Source: Cadophora sp. MPI-SDFR-AT-0126 (Eukaryota; Ascomycota; Leotiomycetes; Helotiales; Ploettnerulaceae). From it: a stretch of 64,000 nucleotides of DNA. Under the pieces are notes generated by a model, which was given only the letters and a program-made list of their open reading frames with translations, made no database searches and was not told where the DNA came from. The stretch is taken from contig JAGMVK010000006.1 in the NCBI GenBank assembly GCA_020747065.1, forward strand, positions 992,001 through 1,056,000. The letters are read 5' to 3'. The position numbers were made by a program, and so were the translations under genes. Positions 10,711 to 23,972 of the stretch are shown piece by piece. The number at the start of each line of letters is the position of its first letter. Within the stretch, counting starts at the first letter, position 1.

Positions 10711-12448
10711 TCACTCTTCTCTCTCCCCAACACCAACAGTGATCCTCACAACCTCCGCCTCCAACGTCTCCGTATCTACAAGCACCAGTTCTCCTCTCTC
10801 CGCAAACTTCGGTACGGCAATCAATCTGACCGTCTGGCCATCCGGACCCTCAATCTCAGCGGTATCGAATTTGGGCTGCGAGCCGACGAAAAAGAGATGC
10901 GGACAGGAGTTCATGACGAAGGGGTCGTCGTCTTGGAAGGGATAGCTCCCTGTTTCGTTTAGTTGTGGCTCAAGAGTGATGTCGTGCTAGGTAAATGGCG
11001 CGGAGAAAATGAATTGGGAGGAACGGAACTTACATAGCGTATCCGGCGCGGTAGGTGCAACACACCGCCATCTGCACATCGCTTCTAACATGCCCAGCCT
11101 GTCTTCACTCTCCACATACTTGAAAACATCGTCCACATTCTGCCCGCCAGTACCCAGCACTTTCCAGCCCTCAATCTCACCATCCCACGGATTAGTCACC
11201 GTATCGAACCAGCCTGGCTCTGCTTCCTCTCCAGCTTTAGGCGGTATAGAACCGTAGGTCCTGGCTTGAGGGAACATGGCGGGATGGATAGGCTGTTGTG
11301 GTAGACTGACGTTTGCTGGGTCCGAATACCCCGGTATCAGCGTGACTGGCATGCTAGGTAACAGTGTCGCCAGGAAATCATCGAGGTGTTTCGTAGGCGT
11401 GGGATTGTACGCACTGCTATCGTACCCGTACTTCTTCTGCGTCTTCCGTGTATTGCCAATTGTATCATGCGACACGGCGTCAATATCTGAAGCTATGGAA
11501 TTCCCTGCTATAATCAACCTGCTGATTTGAGACACGTTTTCCTGTGTTTTTGGGTCTAGCGCTTCGCCGAGAAGATATTCGGCGAGGAGGCTGATCTCAA
11601 GAGAGTGGTCTGCATCGGTGCCGGAGAATCCCAGGCCAGAAACAATCGCAATTTTCTTGCTGGCCGGCTTGTCGACATCCATTTCTGTATCCTCACCCCC
11701 ATCTGCGGTTTTCCTCCTTGATGTAGGGTCTGAGGTATGCCATCTCTCTGCCTGGGGAGGCAAATCCGGAACTTTAATATCCACGACTTCGAAATCTCCA
11801 TTCGCATTCTCTGTTCCCATCACGGCGACAATGCAGCCTGTGACTAGCATCTCATTTGACAATGGGGCTCCTACTAATCGCAGTCTTCCCGATTCGTCTT
11901 CTAGCATAATGAGATCTTCTCCAGTAGGCGAAAGGTATTTCTGTCTCGGGGGCGGCGCCGAGATCCAATGCTGTCGCCATCCATCAGTTCACTCCACCCA
12001 AGCAAGCCACCTCTCCAATTCCGCAGAGAGCAACTCACATCCTTACTAAGATCATCCAAAATATTCGGTTTCAGCGGCATCTCCATATAGATAGTGCCAG
12101 CAACCCAACACAGCTTCCCCTGCCTAACGTCCAGGACCCTCTCCACCTTCTCAACGTCCTCGCCCGCAATATTGAAATCGTGCCATGCCTCCTCGGCATT
12201 AGCCTCTACTGCCGGCTTGAGCTTCGTGAGGCGCAAAAAGTACATGTCGCCATATTGCTGCTGGTAGTGCTTTTCTTTCTCGAGGGCGTAGGTGGTGAGC
12301 GGTTTGTAGAGCGAGGGTTGGCGGGTGAGGGGTGTGTGGAGTTGGTTTCTGGCGATTGCGATCAATTGTGATTCAAGCAGGAAGATGGAGGACTGGGGAC
12401 TTACGAGGGACTGCGCAGGAGATTGCCTTCTGACTCTGGTACAGCCAT
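10711..12448 (-). CDS. POL31: DNA polymerase delta small (B) subunit, POL31/Cdc1/POLD2
   Basis: Four exons: 12448-12405, 12348-12039, 11970-11034, 10949-10711, 509 residues. Introns of 56, 68 and 84 nt all have GT-AG ends and restore family motifs: QQQYGDMYFLRL and VLDVRQGKLCWVAGTIYMEMPLKPNIL in exon 2, the HWISAPPPRQKYLSPTG segment at the start of exon 3, and CPHLFFVGSQPKFDT in the last exon. The protein is the regulatory B subunit of polymerase delta. It bridges Pol3 to Pol32 in nuclear DNA replication and repair. Residues about 50-200 form the OB-fold and about 210-460 the inactive calcineurin-like phosphoesterase domain (GLGFSGTDADHSLEISLLAEYL; LIPGYSDPANVSLPQQ). Start chosen at MAVPESEG because it alone gives a canonical donor into exon 2. 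Confidence 0.95.
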
Positions 12449-13018
12449 GTTTGGCGTTGTTCTCTCCTCTCCTCAAAGCTCGGTATGGGTTTCGAGGTGA
12501 TGAAATGGAAGCCGCGATTCTCGCGTCTGGATCAATTTACGTGAACCCCTGTCAATGTGCTCGCTACAGACCCTCGTTTCCAACCGAATCTGATGCAAAC
12601 AAAACAAATGCATTCGAATTCGATAGATTGGAATTTTCTGTTTCTAAGTATAGACATGGTCTTTTTACTTCACATTCCAAAATCACCTGAAACTTACCCC
12701 TTTACCAGCCAAATTCAGGAATGGATGATCCGCGTATCTGCATTCCTCACACACGACTGGTATTTACTCCTTTCTCTTCATAATCCACCTCGCGGCTCTT
12801 AAACCCACTTCTACCCCAGTCTTCTTGCTCCTTCTTTCAACAAAACTTCAAAGTGTCGTCGTACCGTCGCTCAAGATCAATTGTTTTGATATCAACCCTC
12901 AACATTGTCACCTGTCGCTCGCTCCAAGGTCCATCCCATCACAAGAACGAAATAGTTACTATTACACCATTACATTACGGCCATTGGACAAAATTAGAAA
13001 GCAAACCATCTTCAAAAA
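12449..13018. other. Divergent promoter region between POL31 and a putative wall-protein gene
   Basis: About 570 bp shared by the two outward-facing genes. The right half is AC/CT-rich and ends in an AAAAAATGG start context, as expected of a 5' UTR. No perfect ACGCGT box was seen; a partial CGCGTC occurs near 12519. Confidence 0.4.
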
Positions 13019-13422
13019 ATGGCACGTCTCACCACCACCCTCCCATACGCCGTATTCACCATTCTTCTCCTCCTCTTCCTCTCTTCCCTAGCATCGGCGA
13101 AGGCGAATGGAACCGATACGAGGAACGGAACATAGTGAGCTCTCTGACTCTATCAAAATACAAACAACAACTTAACCCACCCCACAGCACCAAACCAGCA
13201 TGGACACACACTCAACCCTACACCAAGCCAACCATAACACAAACCACAGCACCAATCACAACAGACACCCCAACGGAAACGGCCAGCAGCACGGGTCAAG
13301 AGCCAACAGAGTCTGTCGTCACGGCCGGAGTACCACTTTCGTACTCCGGGACTGGGACTTCGTTGTTTGGGGCTCTGGCTGTGGGAGTGCTTGTGGGGTT
13401 GGGCCTGGAGTTGGGGTTGTAA
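13019..13422 (+). CDS. Small Thr-rich secreted protein, probable GPI-anchored wall protein
   Basis: Exons 13019-13134 and 13188-13422, 116 residues. The 53-nt intron (GTGAGC donor, CTTAAC branch, CACAG acceptor) removes an in-frame TAG. Residues 1-30 form a clear signal peptide with a long hydrophobic core and an ASA cleavage site. The mature part has two N-glycosylation sequons (NGT) and a Thr/Pro-rich stretch (TKPTITQTTAP) likely to be O-mannosylated. The C-terminus is hydrophobic and Gly/Leu-rich after a small-residue SGTGTS stretch, the pattern of a GPI-attachment signal. It has no Cys and no known domain. Surface or cell-wall location is inferred from composition only. Confidence 0.65.
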
Positions 13423-14120
13423 GTTTGGAGGGTCAGAGGGGGAGAGGGCAAGGGGGTGAAGGTGGGCTAGGAGAGGGTAGTGGATGAATGATAGTAGTGA
13501 TGAGAAGTTGGGTGTAGAGATAAGGGAAGAAGGCACTGAGTGGGAATTGTTTTATGGTAGGGTAGGGGAGTATGGCATGTTTTCGATCTGGAATATTTTG
13601 TGTTGCTGGTGTTTAGACGAACGTGTAACGGTGATACGACAGGGAGTTAGGAAAGGGAAACAAAGAGACAGGAAGGGTTAGGGTTTCACAAAGCAGGCTC
13701 AGCAACTTGCTCATGCCGCAATTTCTTCATTCATTCATACTTTTCATTCAAAGCAAACGCAGAATAGGCTTAGTCTTTAGAATTGTCAGTTTTTCAACTT
13801 CTATTCTCCTCTCAGCCCATAGTCATCTCGTATGGCGCACAATGCCGCGCTGCACCCTCGCCGTCAAGAATAAACCAAAAGCAGAGGAAACGCAGTCCAT
13901 AGAGTATGGATGGATGCATGCAATGAGAAGCAATGGATACGAATGAGTAAACAAAAATCGCTACGTAGTTTACAGCCGAGAGAATGAAACAGGTAGCAGC
14001 GCAGCGCTATGCAAGAAAAGCAGATCTAAATGAATAAGGAAACCCCTTTCCCCGGTCCAATACCTCGTCCGTTTGTAAAATTCATGTTTCTTGTGCAGTC
14101 TGGTACATTTCGAAGTGGTT
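13423..14120. other. 3' intergenic region between convergent genes
   Basis: About 700 bp. No coding frame of note; it holds the 3' UTRs of the small wall-protein gene and the amino-acid transporter gene. Confidence 0.4.
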
Positions 14121-16540
14121 TTAAAATGGAAACTTCAGCTTCTGCTTGTCGCAGTAGCTTGGAAGACCTGGTTCTTCACTCCCACTCGCCCAGCTGATGA
14201 CTGTAAGGGAGGTTGTGTAGACCATTACGACAAGGCCGAAGATGCCTAAGAGGACATCAGCTGCTTTGCGGAATGTGGTTCTGGATACGGCCTTGAAGTG
14301 AAGCATGGGCTGTAATATGTTAGATATTTTAGACAGTGCAGATACGAGAAACTTACTGGGTAGATGTATACCAAAGGCACACAGGCAAAGCTACCCACCA
14401 CTGCCACAAACTTGTCAAGATCGTTGGCACCGAACCAAGCAATTCCAGCGCAGAGCATGACGACAAAGAAACGGAAGAGGTTCTTTTGCCATTTGATATA
14501 TGGGTTGTACTTTCCGCTTCGGGTGAAGAGCTCATTTTCTGTGATCCTAATGGCAGGGAAGATCTGCAATGGTGTAGACAGGAGAATGGCGAGAGAATAC
14601 AGGAACTGTACTCCATTGACCATCTTATCGTCTTGCGGAAGGTTGAGAATGACGACAGTCTCGGTCTTTGAGCCGTAAGCTGCATAAGACAACGCTCCCA
14701 TGGAGATGAATATCACGGAAATGATAATCATGACCCCTCCAAGAACTGGAGGGAACTTCTTGGGATTCTTCATCGATTCTTGGATTGGAATGATTAGCCC
14801 AATTCCTTCGAATGTGAATATCGCTGTGCCAATGAAGAGTGTCCAGTCGTTGGGATTGAAATTGACAATGTCCGAGACTCCATGTTGTCGGACGATGGTG
14901 AGAATGTCGTAGTAGTAAAGGTAGACCAAGCCAATGAGAATGAACGCATCGGCAATCAGCGCGGTAAAACCGAGCTTGCTAATATCCCTCAGTAGTGAGA
15001 ATGGTAGGAAGACAACCATTTGCATCAAGATCAACCATTTAACCTCGATGTGGGTTTTGCAATCCGAAACTGCAAGTATGAAAGCTTGCAAATTCTCGGA
15101 TGTGAAGACAATGTAGGCAGCGACGAAACCAATTTGGCTGACTACAATGGACACCAGAATAGTCGTTCTCATCCAATTCCCATAAAGAATCCCGCCCATA
15201 TCACCGAATGATCCATTCACTCTCAGACGAGTGTTGACCAGTAGGACGAAGCAATAGTAGCTCAGAATAGCAACACCAACCAAGACCAGATTACTGAAGA
15301 GCATACCGCCATTCAGGTATGCTTTAGGCAGGAACAAAACACCAGTACCGACGAAAGATTTCAGCAGTAGTAGAGCTGCTCCCATCGAGCCGTTGGTCCC
15401 CTCTACCTGTCGTTCCTTGCGCTTTCTCTTCCTGCGGCTAGGTGTGAGTAATGCACTGTCCTCCATGGGTTCTCTATCATCATCACTACCGTCATCTCCG
15501 ATTGCCGAATGCTCTTCGGAGGAAAAATATTCGTTTGGTCCCAACACCTCGTCATCTTCTTCCAATTCTTCGCCAGCGAAATGACCATATATCGTCAAGA
15601 ATTCGATAAAGTTATTGGTGAGCATTTTCGGTTGTGAACGAAGCCCTACAGCACTCTCATCGGCATGTCTGCCCGCCGGAGACGGACTCGCGGCAGCACG
15701 TCGCAGAAAATTGCGGCGGAATCCACCTGGAATCTTGATCGACCCGATGTCAAGTACTTCATTCTCTGGATGTGGCCGCGAGAGGTGGAAACTCTGGCTT
15801 CTTTGAGCTTTCCCTCGTCCAGAACGTGCTTGTGCTTCCTCAGTCCATCTGTATATGGGCCGCGTAACATCTCCTCCTTGGAGCCGCAAGCTTGAAAACT
15901 CGTCATCGTCTAGTCCTGGTGCTATCTCCTCATTGTTTTGTTTTCCTTTCCCGGCTGGAGACCCAGCTCGGAAGGACATAGAAGGTCCAAATATGCCATC
16001 ATTTGTCCCATCAGCTGTCTCGGTAGGCTGCACAAGATGCCTCTTCACAATCTCTGGATCCTCATATGTACTTGGACCAGCCCAACCCGGTGCACCTTGT
16101 ACTGACCGAGCTCTGTCGAATGAGCCATAGTTGCTTTGAGGACCTGAAGGTAATATTTGGTGACCGGCAGCACTCGGAGACAGAGGTCGGAGAGGAGGTG
16201 TACCGAATTTCGGTGGTGACTGACCAAAGGAATTGGACAAAGCCGCCGCAAGAGCTGACACTCCTGGTCCAGGCTGGGAAGAGTGGGGTGGGGGACCAGC
16301 AAGCGGCGTTAAGCTGCCAGAAACAAAAGAACCGGCTCCAACTTGACTCGGCGTAGGTATCTGGCGTACTTGTGGTGTTCCCACTGTGCTGTGTGACGGG
16401 ACTGGAGAGGCCAATCTCGCTGTTGAGGCTGCTCGTGGAAGAGGACTGCCGGACAGTCGTCCTCTTGCTGAACCGGGCGAGGAAGACATTGGAACTGGGA
16501 GAGGTCGAGCAGAAGACTCGCCATCTCGAGGAGTCGTCAT
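14121..16540 (-). CDS. AVT3: Vacuolar amino-acid transporter, AVT3/AVT4 type
   Basis: Exons 16540-14357 and 14309-14121, 790 residues. The 47-nt intron (GTAAGT, ATTACAG) is phase 0 and joins YIYP to PMLHFKAV. Residues 1-385 are Ser/Pro-rich, charged and disordered, as in yeast Avt3/Avt4. About residues 386-780 form the Aa_trans (AAAP) membrane domain with about 11 helices, beginning at GAALLLLKSFVGTGVLFLPKAYLNGGM, the substrate-site helix of the family. Homologues export neutral amino acids from the vacuole. The gene starts opposite the VHC1-type cotransporter, with 911 bp between the two ATGs. AVT3 and AVT4 cannot be separated from this reading. Confidence 0.9.
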
Positions 16541-17451
16541 GGTGGTGGTCGTCGAGGTGGAGAGATTGCTGTCGTCGGACAGAAGAAGGTTGGGGGGTTT
16601 CTTATCTCATGTCTTGCTTGTTCCACAGTGTTGATGAAAAGGGAAAGTGACTGCGCCGCGAAAGTCAGCCCGTCTGGAAGCTTGTCGTATTGGTTCGAAG
16701 CAATGCAGATATACAATACTTACCGGAATGCGTAGAATGGCAGGAAGAACAAGAGGAAGAAGGGCAAATGGAATTTGTGCTTCACTTCAGTCAGTCAGTC
16801 GCTCATCACTCGTCGATGCTATCACCTGCTGGGGTCTCCCGAGCGCCAAGCCCAGAATTGACTTGCTCGTTTTTGACATGGTCTATCCACGTGAAAGAGG
16901 ACCCCTGATGTTGAATAGCCAATTAAGATAGGGAAAGAATTTAGCACCCCTGGCCGAGCTTATCTTCGAACTTGCGGATTGATTTTAACATGACAGCCTT
17001 GCCAGAATTGCGGCATTTGTTTACATTGATGCAACATCCGTTGCCAGACTCTGTATTTTGTGATATTCTGTAATCTTTTGACTCCTTTTCTGCATATTTC
17101 TCGTCCTAAACGCTGCATTCGGCTGGTTATTGGCATTCCTGACTCGAGGGAATTTCGGACGTGCTGAAAGACTTTGCCGAGCTTTGAATGACGTTCCCGT
17201 GCAGGGTAGGGCAGGGCAGCCATTCATTCGTACAGTACAACAAACCTGTCTTGATGACCGACAATGCAAGCGGACAGACCCGGGTGTGGAATATCGAAAC
17301 CCTGAACAACTAACTGATTACATGACACACGACCAACGACTGTAGTTTTTCATTACACACCATTACCTATTCCATCCGATCGTATGGCGGTCAAGTCGTG
17401 ACCCAAAAAGCTCGATCCATCGCTCCTATTCGTTGTCTAGACAGGGCAGCA
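16541..17451. promoter_or_regulatory. Shared divergent promoter of two vacuolar-type transporters
   Basis: 911 bp between the AVT3-like and VHC1-like start codons. It contains no supported gene. GA/CT-rich tracts lie near both starts; no specific operator could be assigned. Confidence 0.45.
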
Positions 17452-20400
17452 ATGTCTAGCACATTGCGTCCAGGCCCCAGAGGCATGGGTCGACAGCACT
17501 CCAACTTCCATTCCGGTACAGCTCACGATGAAGCAGGGGAGTTAAACAGGAGGTCGTCTATGGCCATTGAAGAACCAGAGCCAGAGCCAGCTGGGCAAGA
17601 TGCCAATGGAGGAGATCTCGCAGACTACAACCCCTACGAGCCAGCTACGAATAATTCGACCCCGCCTCCTCGCGAGCACTCCTTGACAAAGCGATTGCTA
17701 CATATCGCAACTTTCAATATTGGAGAAAGCTCTGGCGTGCGAAAAAGAAGCAGCAATGGCCGGAAGAAGTCGAGCACAGATGTGGAGGACGAGATGGCAA
17801 GGATACAAATGAATAATGCTGCGGAGATGAAGAAAGCAAATGGAGAGGCTTCTGTTCCCAAAGCTGGATTAGGACCACGGCCGGTCGGAGGAGATGAGAA
17901 ATTGGGCATGTTCTCTGGAGTCTATGTGCCAACCTGTTTGAATGTCCTGAGCATTCTTATGTTCTTACGTTTTGGATTTATTCTTGGTTAGTCTGGCCTT
18001 GCCCAGCAGACGAATCCACTGTGCTTTATGCAGTGGAATATCCTTTTACTAACAGCACTTAGGCCAAAGCGGAGTCCTGGGCATCATGGGAATGTTAGTT
18101 GCCTCATATGCCATCAATCTCATCACCACATTCTCCCTCTCGGCAATTGCATCAAACGGTACGGTTCGAGGCGGCGGAGCGTACTATTTGATTTCAAGAT
18201 CTCTCGGCCCCGAATTTGGTGGATCAATTGGAGTTGTGTTCTATATGGGATTTGTCTTCAACACTGGCTTGAATGCGGTTGGCCTGATTGACTGCCTCAT
18301 ACTGAACTTTGGGACATCTACAGGGAATTGGGCGAATATCATGCCGGAGACCCCATGGTATCTATACCTCTGGTCGACAATTGTTCTTATGATATGTACT
18401 GGAATCTGCCTTGCTGGATCCTCGATTTTCGCTCGTGCGAGTAACGGACTTTTAGTTATACTTGTCATTGCTACCCTCAGTATCCCGCTCTCAGCTTTGA
18501 TTGTTGCACCATTCGAAAGTCGAAAACTCGGTATTGACTACACTGGTCTGAGTGTAGACACATTCGTCGGAAATCTCATGCCCAGACTCACAAAGGGTGC
18601 TGCTGGAAGCCAGCTACGAGGCAAAGAGACCTTTCAAGATCTCTTCGGAATTTTGTTCCCAGCAACCGGTGGTATTTTTGCTGGTGCTAGCATGTCTGGA
18701 GATTTGAAGAATCCCAGCAAATCGATACCGAAAGGAACGCTTTACGGCCTTGGAACAACATTTGTACTCTATACTCTAGTCATTTTCGCTATGGCTGCAA
18801 CCATTACACGATCATCGTTCATCAGAAACGCCAACGTTATTCAAGATACTAATATATCTGGTCTCGTAATCCTAGCCGGCGAGTTTGCAAGCTCTTTCTT
18901 CTCCACCCTGATGGGTGTGATCGGATCAGCAAAACTTTTGCAAGCACTGGCTCGAGATAACTTACTTCCGGGATTCTCCATCTTTGGACAAGGAACGAAG
19001 AAAGGCGATGAACCAACGTATGCAATCATCATGACTTATCTCGTGGCTCAAGTCACTATGCTCTGTGATTTGAATCAAATCGCCTCATTTGTCACAATGA
19101 CCTACCTCGTAAGTCCCGCATTTGTGAGTCCAGGCAAGCAGCTACTAATTGATCTAGATGACATTTCTGGTAATGAATTTGGCCTGCTTTCTCCTCAAGA
19201 TAGGTTCTGCACCCAATTTTCGACCGTCCTTCCACTTCTTCAATTGGCAGACTGCTCTTACAGGAACAATCGTTTCAGCCGTAGCAATGTTCTTCGTGGA
19301 TGGCCTCTACGCAGCGTCTTGTGTCGGCATCCTTGTCGTCTTATTTCTTATCATTCATTACACGAGTCCGCCTAAGAGCTGGGGAGATGTATCCCAGAAT
19401 CTCATATATCACCAAGTACGAAAGTACCTTCTTCGTCTACGACAAGAGCATGTCAAGTTCTGGCGTCCGCAGATCTTGCTTTTTGTCAATGATCCTCGAC
19501 GGCAATACAAGCTCATTCAATTTTGCAATTCGATGAAGAAAGGCTCGCTTTACATCCTCGGCCATGTCATAGTCACTGACAACTTTGGTGGATCTGTTCC
19601 TGAAGCTCGACGTCAACAAGCAGCATGGACGAAATACATCGACTTCTCCAAGATCAAGGCTTTTGTCAATATTGCCATATCTCCTGGAGTTGAATGGGGA
19701 GCCAGAAATATCGTTCTAAACTCGGGACTCGGTGGCATGAGACCCAACATTGCTGTGCTAGGTTTCTACAACCTCGATGATCTGAGAAGAAATCGACCTT
19801 TGATTGATGTCGACGTACCTTCAACACCAGACGATAAAGGTCAGACCGAAGGCGAGAGAGAGAGGATCGCGCGACAGGACAGCAAAGATGCAAAGATGTC
19901 TGGCATACTACCGACTGATACATGCAAGACAGAAGCCATGATGAGTGTCACAAGCTACGTGACTATCCTTGAGGATTTACTTTTGAGACTCCAGATCAAT
20001 GTTGCAGTTGCCAAGGGTTTCTCATCTCTAGAATTCCCTCACGCCGATGGAGATCACAACAAGAAATATATCGACTTGTGGCCAATTCAGATGTCCGCTG
20101 AGATTGCTGGGGAGGGTGATAATAAGCAGAATGTTCTCACAACCAACTTTGATACTTATACACTTATTCTACAGCTTGGTGTCATTCTCAACACGGTTCC
20201 TGCTTGGAAGAAAGCCTACAAACTTCGGGTTGCCGTTTTCGTCGAATACGAGAGTGACGTTGAGGAAGAACGCGGCCGAGTCAAGCTTCTGCTTGAAAAC
20301 TTGCGAATAGAAGCAGAGGTGCTTGTCTTCTGGCTGGCTTCTGGAACATTAGCCACCTACGAGATCATCGTCAACGGTTCCAGTACAGGTGAAGACGCCG

Positions 20401-21713
20401 AAGCAGAAGTCGAGGAATGCTTAAAAGGACAAGAATGGTGGGACGAGCTGCAAAAGATCCGTGGAAAGCGTGGCCCAACATCTGGAACCGAAGATCTCTC
20501 GGAGATTGCCAGCATATACACTGCTGGCACAAACTGGCCCGAGGCTACTTTCCAGCAAGGGCCCAGAGGTGAGCGTGTTGAACGATTCCTTGGTCTCCGA
20601 AGGCTGTTAAAGAAGTCGAAACGAAGACATACCATGAGCGGGCTCACAAAACTTGGTGTCAGTCTTGGGATGCGGACTCACAGGCTCTCCGACACTGTTA
20701 TCCAAGCAAGCAACGCAAGCGCCAGCGAGGACTCGGATAGTGGTTCCGACAGCGACTCCGATGCTCTAGTCTATAACTCGGACGATGATGGCCCTGATAG
20801 TGCTGCGAGCGAAGCCGATATGGATGACTACGAATCCGACAGGAATTCTCCATCGCCTGATAGGTCAAAGATCAAGAGACGTAGAAGTCACGGTGACACA
20901 ATGAGAGGGCCTCCTCCATCCAAGAAGTCCACTGGTGAAAGGGAAGTTACGGTCCCGGAGCGAAGTCCAAGAAAGTCTATCCTGCCAACAGACAATGCTA
21001 TCGCCTCAGCACCCGAGCTTTTGTTCAAGAAATCCGACGCCGAACCTTCTCACAAGAAAACATCCTCGATATCGAATCTCGCATCCTCACTCAAAGTCTC
21101 CTCCGACAAAACAGGAAGCAAACCAGCCTCCCTCATCGAACTCAAATCACCAAATCCAGAGGCGTCAAGCGACCGCCCAGCATCTGTCGGGTCCGAAAGA
21201 CCGCCTCTTTCCCGACATGCCTCACAGCCCAAATTCTCCAGCAAACCCGTCCCAATGACCCGCGTCGCGACGGAAGACGGTCCCGGCCCCTCCATAATGT
21301 TCACCGACGCGCCCTCTCCACCACCACATCGTAGGAACCGTCTCCCTTCAGCCTACACGTCCAAACCCGATCGGATTTCCGAAACCAACGAATCCGAGTC
21401 TCCACATCCAAACCCCAATGTTTCTTCCGAACAACTTTCCCGTCGCGGCTCAACATACTCTACTCAGGGCGTACCACTCAGCTTCAACGACTTGCCGTGT
21501 CGTGCGCAGCATCTGATTCTGAACGAGCTGATGCGGAGCAAGAGCAAGTATACGGCGGTTATGTTTACGACGTTGCCAAGTCCAGTGGAAGGAACGAGTT
21601 TGAGTGAGGAGGCTAGTGCGAATTATTTGGGGGATTTGGAGGTTCTTTGTCGAGGGTGTCCACCGGTTTTGATGGTGCATAGTAATAGTATGACTGTGAC
21701 TATGAGCTTGTAG
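17452..21713 (+). CDS. VHC1: Cation-chloride cotransporter, VHC1-like (SLC12 family)
   Basis: Exons 17452-17986, 18063-19108 and 19158-21713, 1378 residues. Introns of 76 and 49 nt have GT-AG ends and preserve frame (FILG/QSGVLGIMG; FVTMTYL/MTFLVMNLACFL). The N-terminal 150 residues are disordered. The transport core starts at SGVYVPTCLNVLSILMFLRFGFILGQSGVLGI and carries the SLC12 signatures ([50 protein letters not shown]-like text). The long C-terminal half includes the cytosolic cotransporter domain (WRPQILLFVNDPRRQYKLI...), an acidic Ser/Asp repeat region near residue 1050, and a conserved end. Yeast Vhc1 moves K+ and Cl- across the vacuolar membrane. At 1378 residues it is longer than the yeast protein because of the disordered insert. 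Confidence 0.93.
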
Positions 21714-23972
21714 GTTTGGACTGGGGTTTCGGGGACTAGCAGAGAGGAGAAAACCGGTCAAGAGAGAAGAGTTTGGAGTTTGGATAGAGGTATCAAATTG
21801 CTACGTCGGAGTTAACTATGCTTTGAGATTGGAACATAAGAGGAATACTACGCATGGAGGATATACCCGAAAGATTGCTTTGGAAATGGCGTTGCGAAAA
21901 GAAAAGATACATCTTGCGTTAAAGCGATGCCACTGCCAATTTCAAGCAGACATTTTCTTGCTAGCTTGCTACGTCTCCTCTACGTTCGTCTCCTATTCAT
22001 TCCCTTGAATCGAAATCCAGGCTTGTGAGCAGTTCTTTACTCTCTTCCCCTAATCCCTACATGCAGAAGAGAAGCTCCTTGCTCTTCCTTTCGTCTGCCG
22101 GTAGTGGAATAATACGGTCGTCGAGTAGAGTTGATATGAGCCCATCCTAACGTGCTATGAAGAGACATGCAGGGAAAGGCACTCTGCTTACCGAACGTGC
22201 ATTCAAGCAAGGAGTTTCATTCCCGAACTCCTATCCCAATGGCTATACAGCGGACGTATCATCTTGAATTGAGCTTAAGAGTACAAGTAATGACTCGAGA
22301 GCGTGAAGGAATATGTCGTTCTAGGCAATAGAGTGGGAAGAAATTTTCCAAAGAAGAAGCTAGGAGGTAGCGAAATGTGCGAGTGGATGATTGTGCTTGA
22401 CGAGGAGAAAACGTGAGAAATTGAGACGTAGTGAGCCGAAGTCTTTTGTTTACTTTCAGTTGCGATGTGCAACAGAAACGCAGTAGTGAAAGAGAAGTAA
22501 GTGGGAAGCGAGAGTCTGGGTACTGATTTGGACGATCGGCGAAGTATGAAGCGAGGAAAGAGATTCAGAATGTGAAGCTAGGCGAGCTGGTGATCTTACC
22601 GAAACGAGACGATCCTTTGTTCACTTTCCCACTGCGACGTGCAACAAAAAGTTTTGGACTGTGGGGAAGCGAAAGTGAAGCGAGGGAGGGGGAGGAAGGT
22701 AAGGGTGGGTGAATCACCGTGTGGAAATGAGGGAGTTCGTGCTCTTTAGCGAGCTGGATGTTTGTTTACAATCACCCCCTTTCTCCCTATCATCCTCATA
22801 CCAAACATACCCATAAAACCATACAAATCACCCCTTTGCGAGTCCAATGGCCATACTAAGGTCAGTTAAGGTAATAACTGCGCATTCCCTTTCCCCGAGA
22901 ACTCCCCCTCGCAGCACTCCATAGCCGTGAAGACAGACATTACGCCGTACATCCTGGATATCGCGGGTATGATGGGTGTAGTCTAGACTGATCGGATCGT
23001 ATATATTGCCCGGGATGTTGTCAATGAGTTGGTAGATAGGTCTGGGCTGATTCGTAGGTGGATTTTGTGTGGATCATGAGCCGGCGAAGTTGAGGTCGAT
23101 AGGAGATACGTTTTTGTCCGATACCCGCGCGACAGACGATTGACTATGCCGGTTCTCTACGTCTGATGGGATGTTTTGGGAGCTGAACAGGTATCGAAGG
23201 TAACGTAGCGTATTTAAATTCGATGAGTCGAGCAAGTCCTTGGCTTGGTTTGTGGACGTGCATTATGCACTGGTGAAATGGACATCGCGAATTATATATA
23301 GCTGTGGGGCAGCTGTTGAGACGTTGACCATGTCTTCTTATCAATACTATCGTTATTTTACACCTTGAAATGGTAAAACTTCCCACGCGTCACTATTTTC
23401 ATCGCGCATCGGCTCGATCTGAAAACCTCACCTCCAAAACAAACAAATAGAAAATTACGACTGCCCTTCCCGCCCACTAAACTCATTCACGCAAACAAGA
23501 AAGACCATCGAATGAATAAATAGAAGAAGAAAAAAAGTAAAAGAAAATTAAGTCAACTACAAAGTCAGCTTTTTACTCTGTGAACAGGGGAAGGCGACAT
23601 GTTGCGTTTATCAATTAAGACACGAACTCTTAAACACTATTGCACTATAGTTAGGTAACATGCACGATGTAATCCATTACTTCACCCACTCGGCTACCAA
23701 GGTAGCTCAGAGGCTGGTTTGATCTCTGCTTATTTGGCTAGATGTACTGCGAAGCGACTTGAAGATATGGGTGGGTTGCTGCAGAAGCCCAGTCTTACGA
23801 TGAAAGTGAACACCAGGATAGAGGAGATGGGAGATTTCAATACTGAAGTCTGTAGTCTATTGTCATCTTCAGTTCTACCGAATCTAAGTCCAGAAGAATG
23901 GATTGGGAGCCAATTCCTACGCCCATCGCTTCACAGGCTTACGGCACTCACTCTTAATCCTCGTCAAAGCCT
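21714..23972. other. 2.2-kb intergenic region between convergent genes
   Basis: No supported gene. It contains an imperfect repeat pair (22443-22478 and 22615-22651, see separate entry) and AT-rich stretches toward the right end. Short frames on both strands lack domains or starts. Confidence 0.45.
22443..22651. repeat. Imperfect direct repeat pair, about 173 bp apart
   Basis: The phrase TTTGTTTACTTTC...TGCGATGTGCAACAGAAA near 22446 recurs as TTTGTTCACTTTC...TGCGACGTGCAACAAAAA near 22617. About three quarters of some 36 bases match, and both copies are followed by GAAGCGA-type purine runs. Noncoding; origin unknown. Confidence 0.5.
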
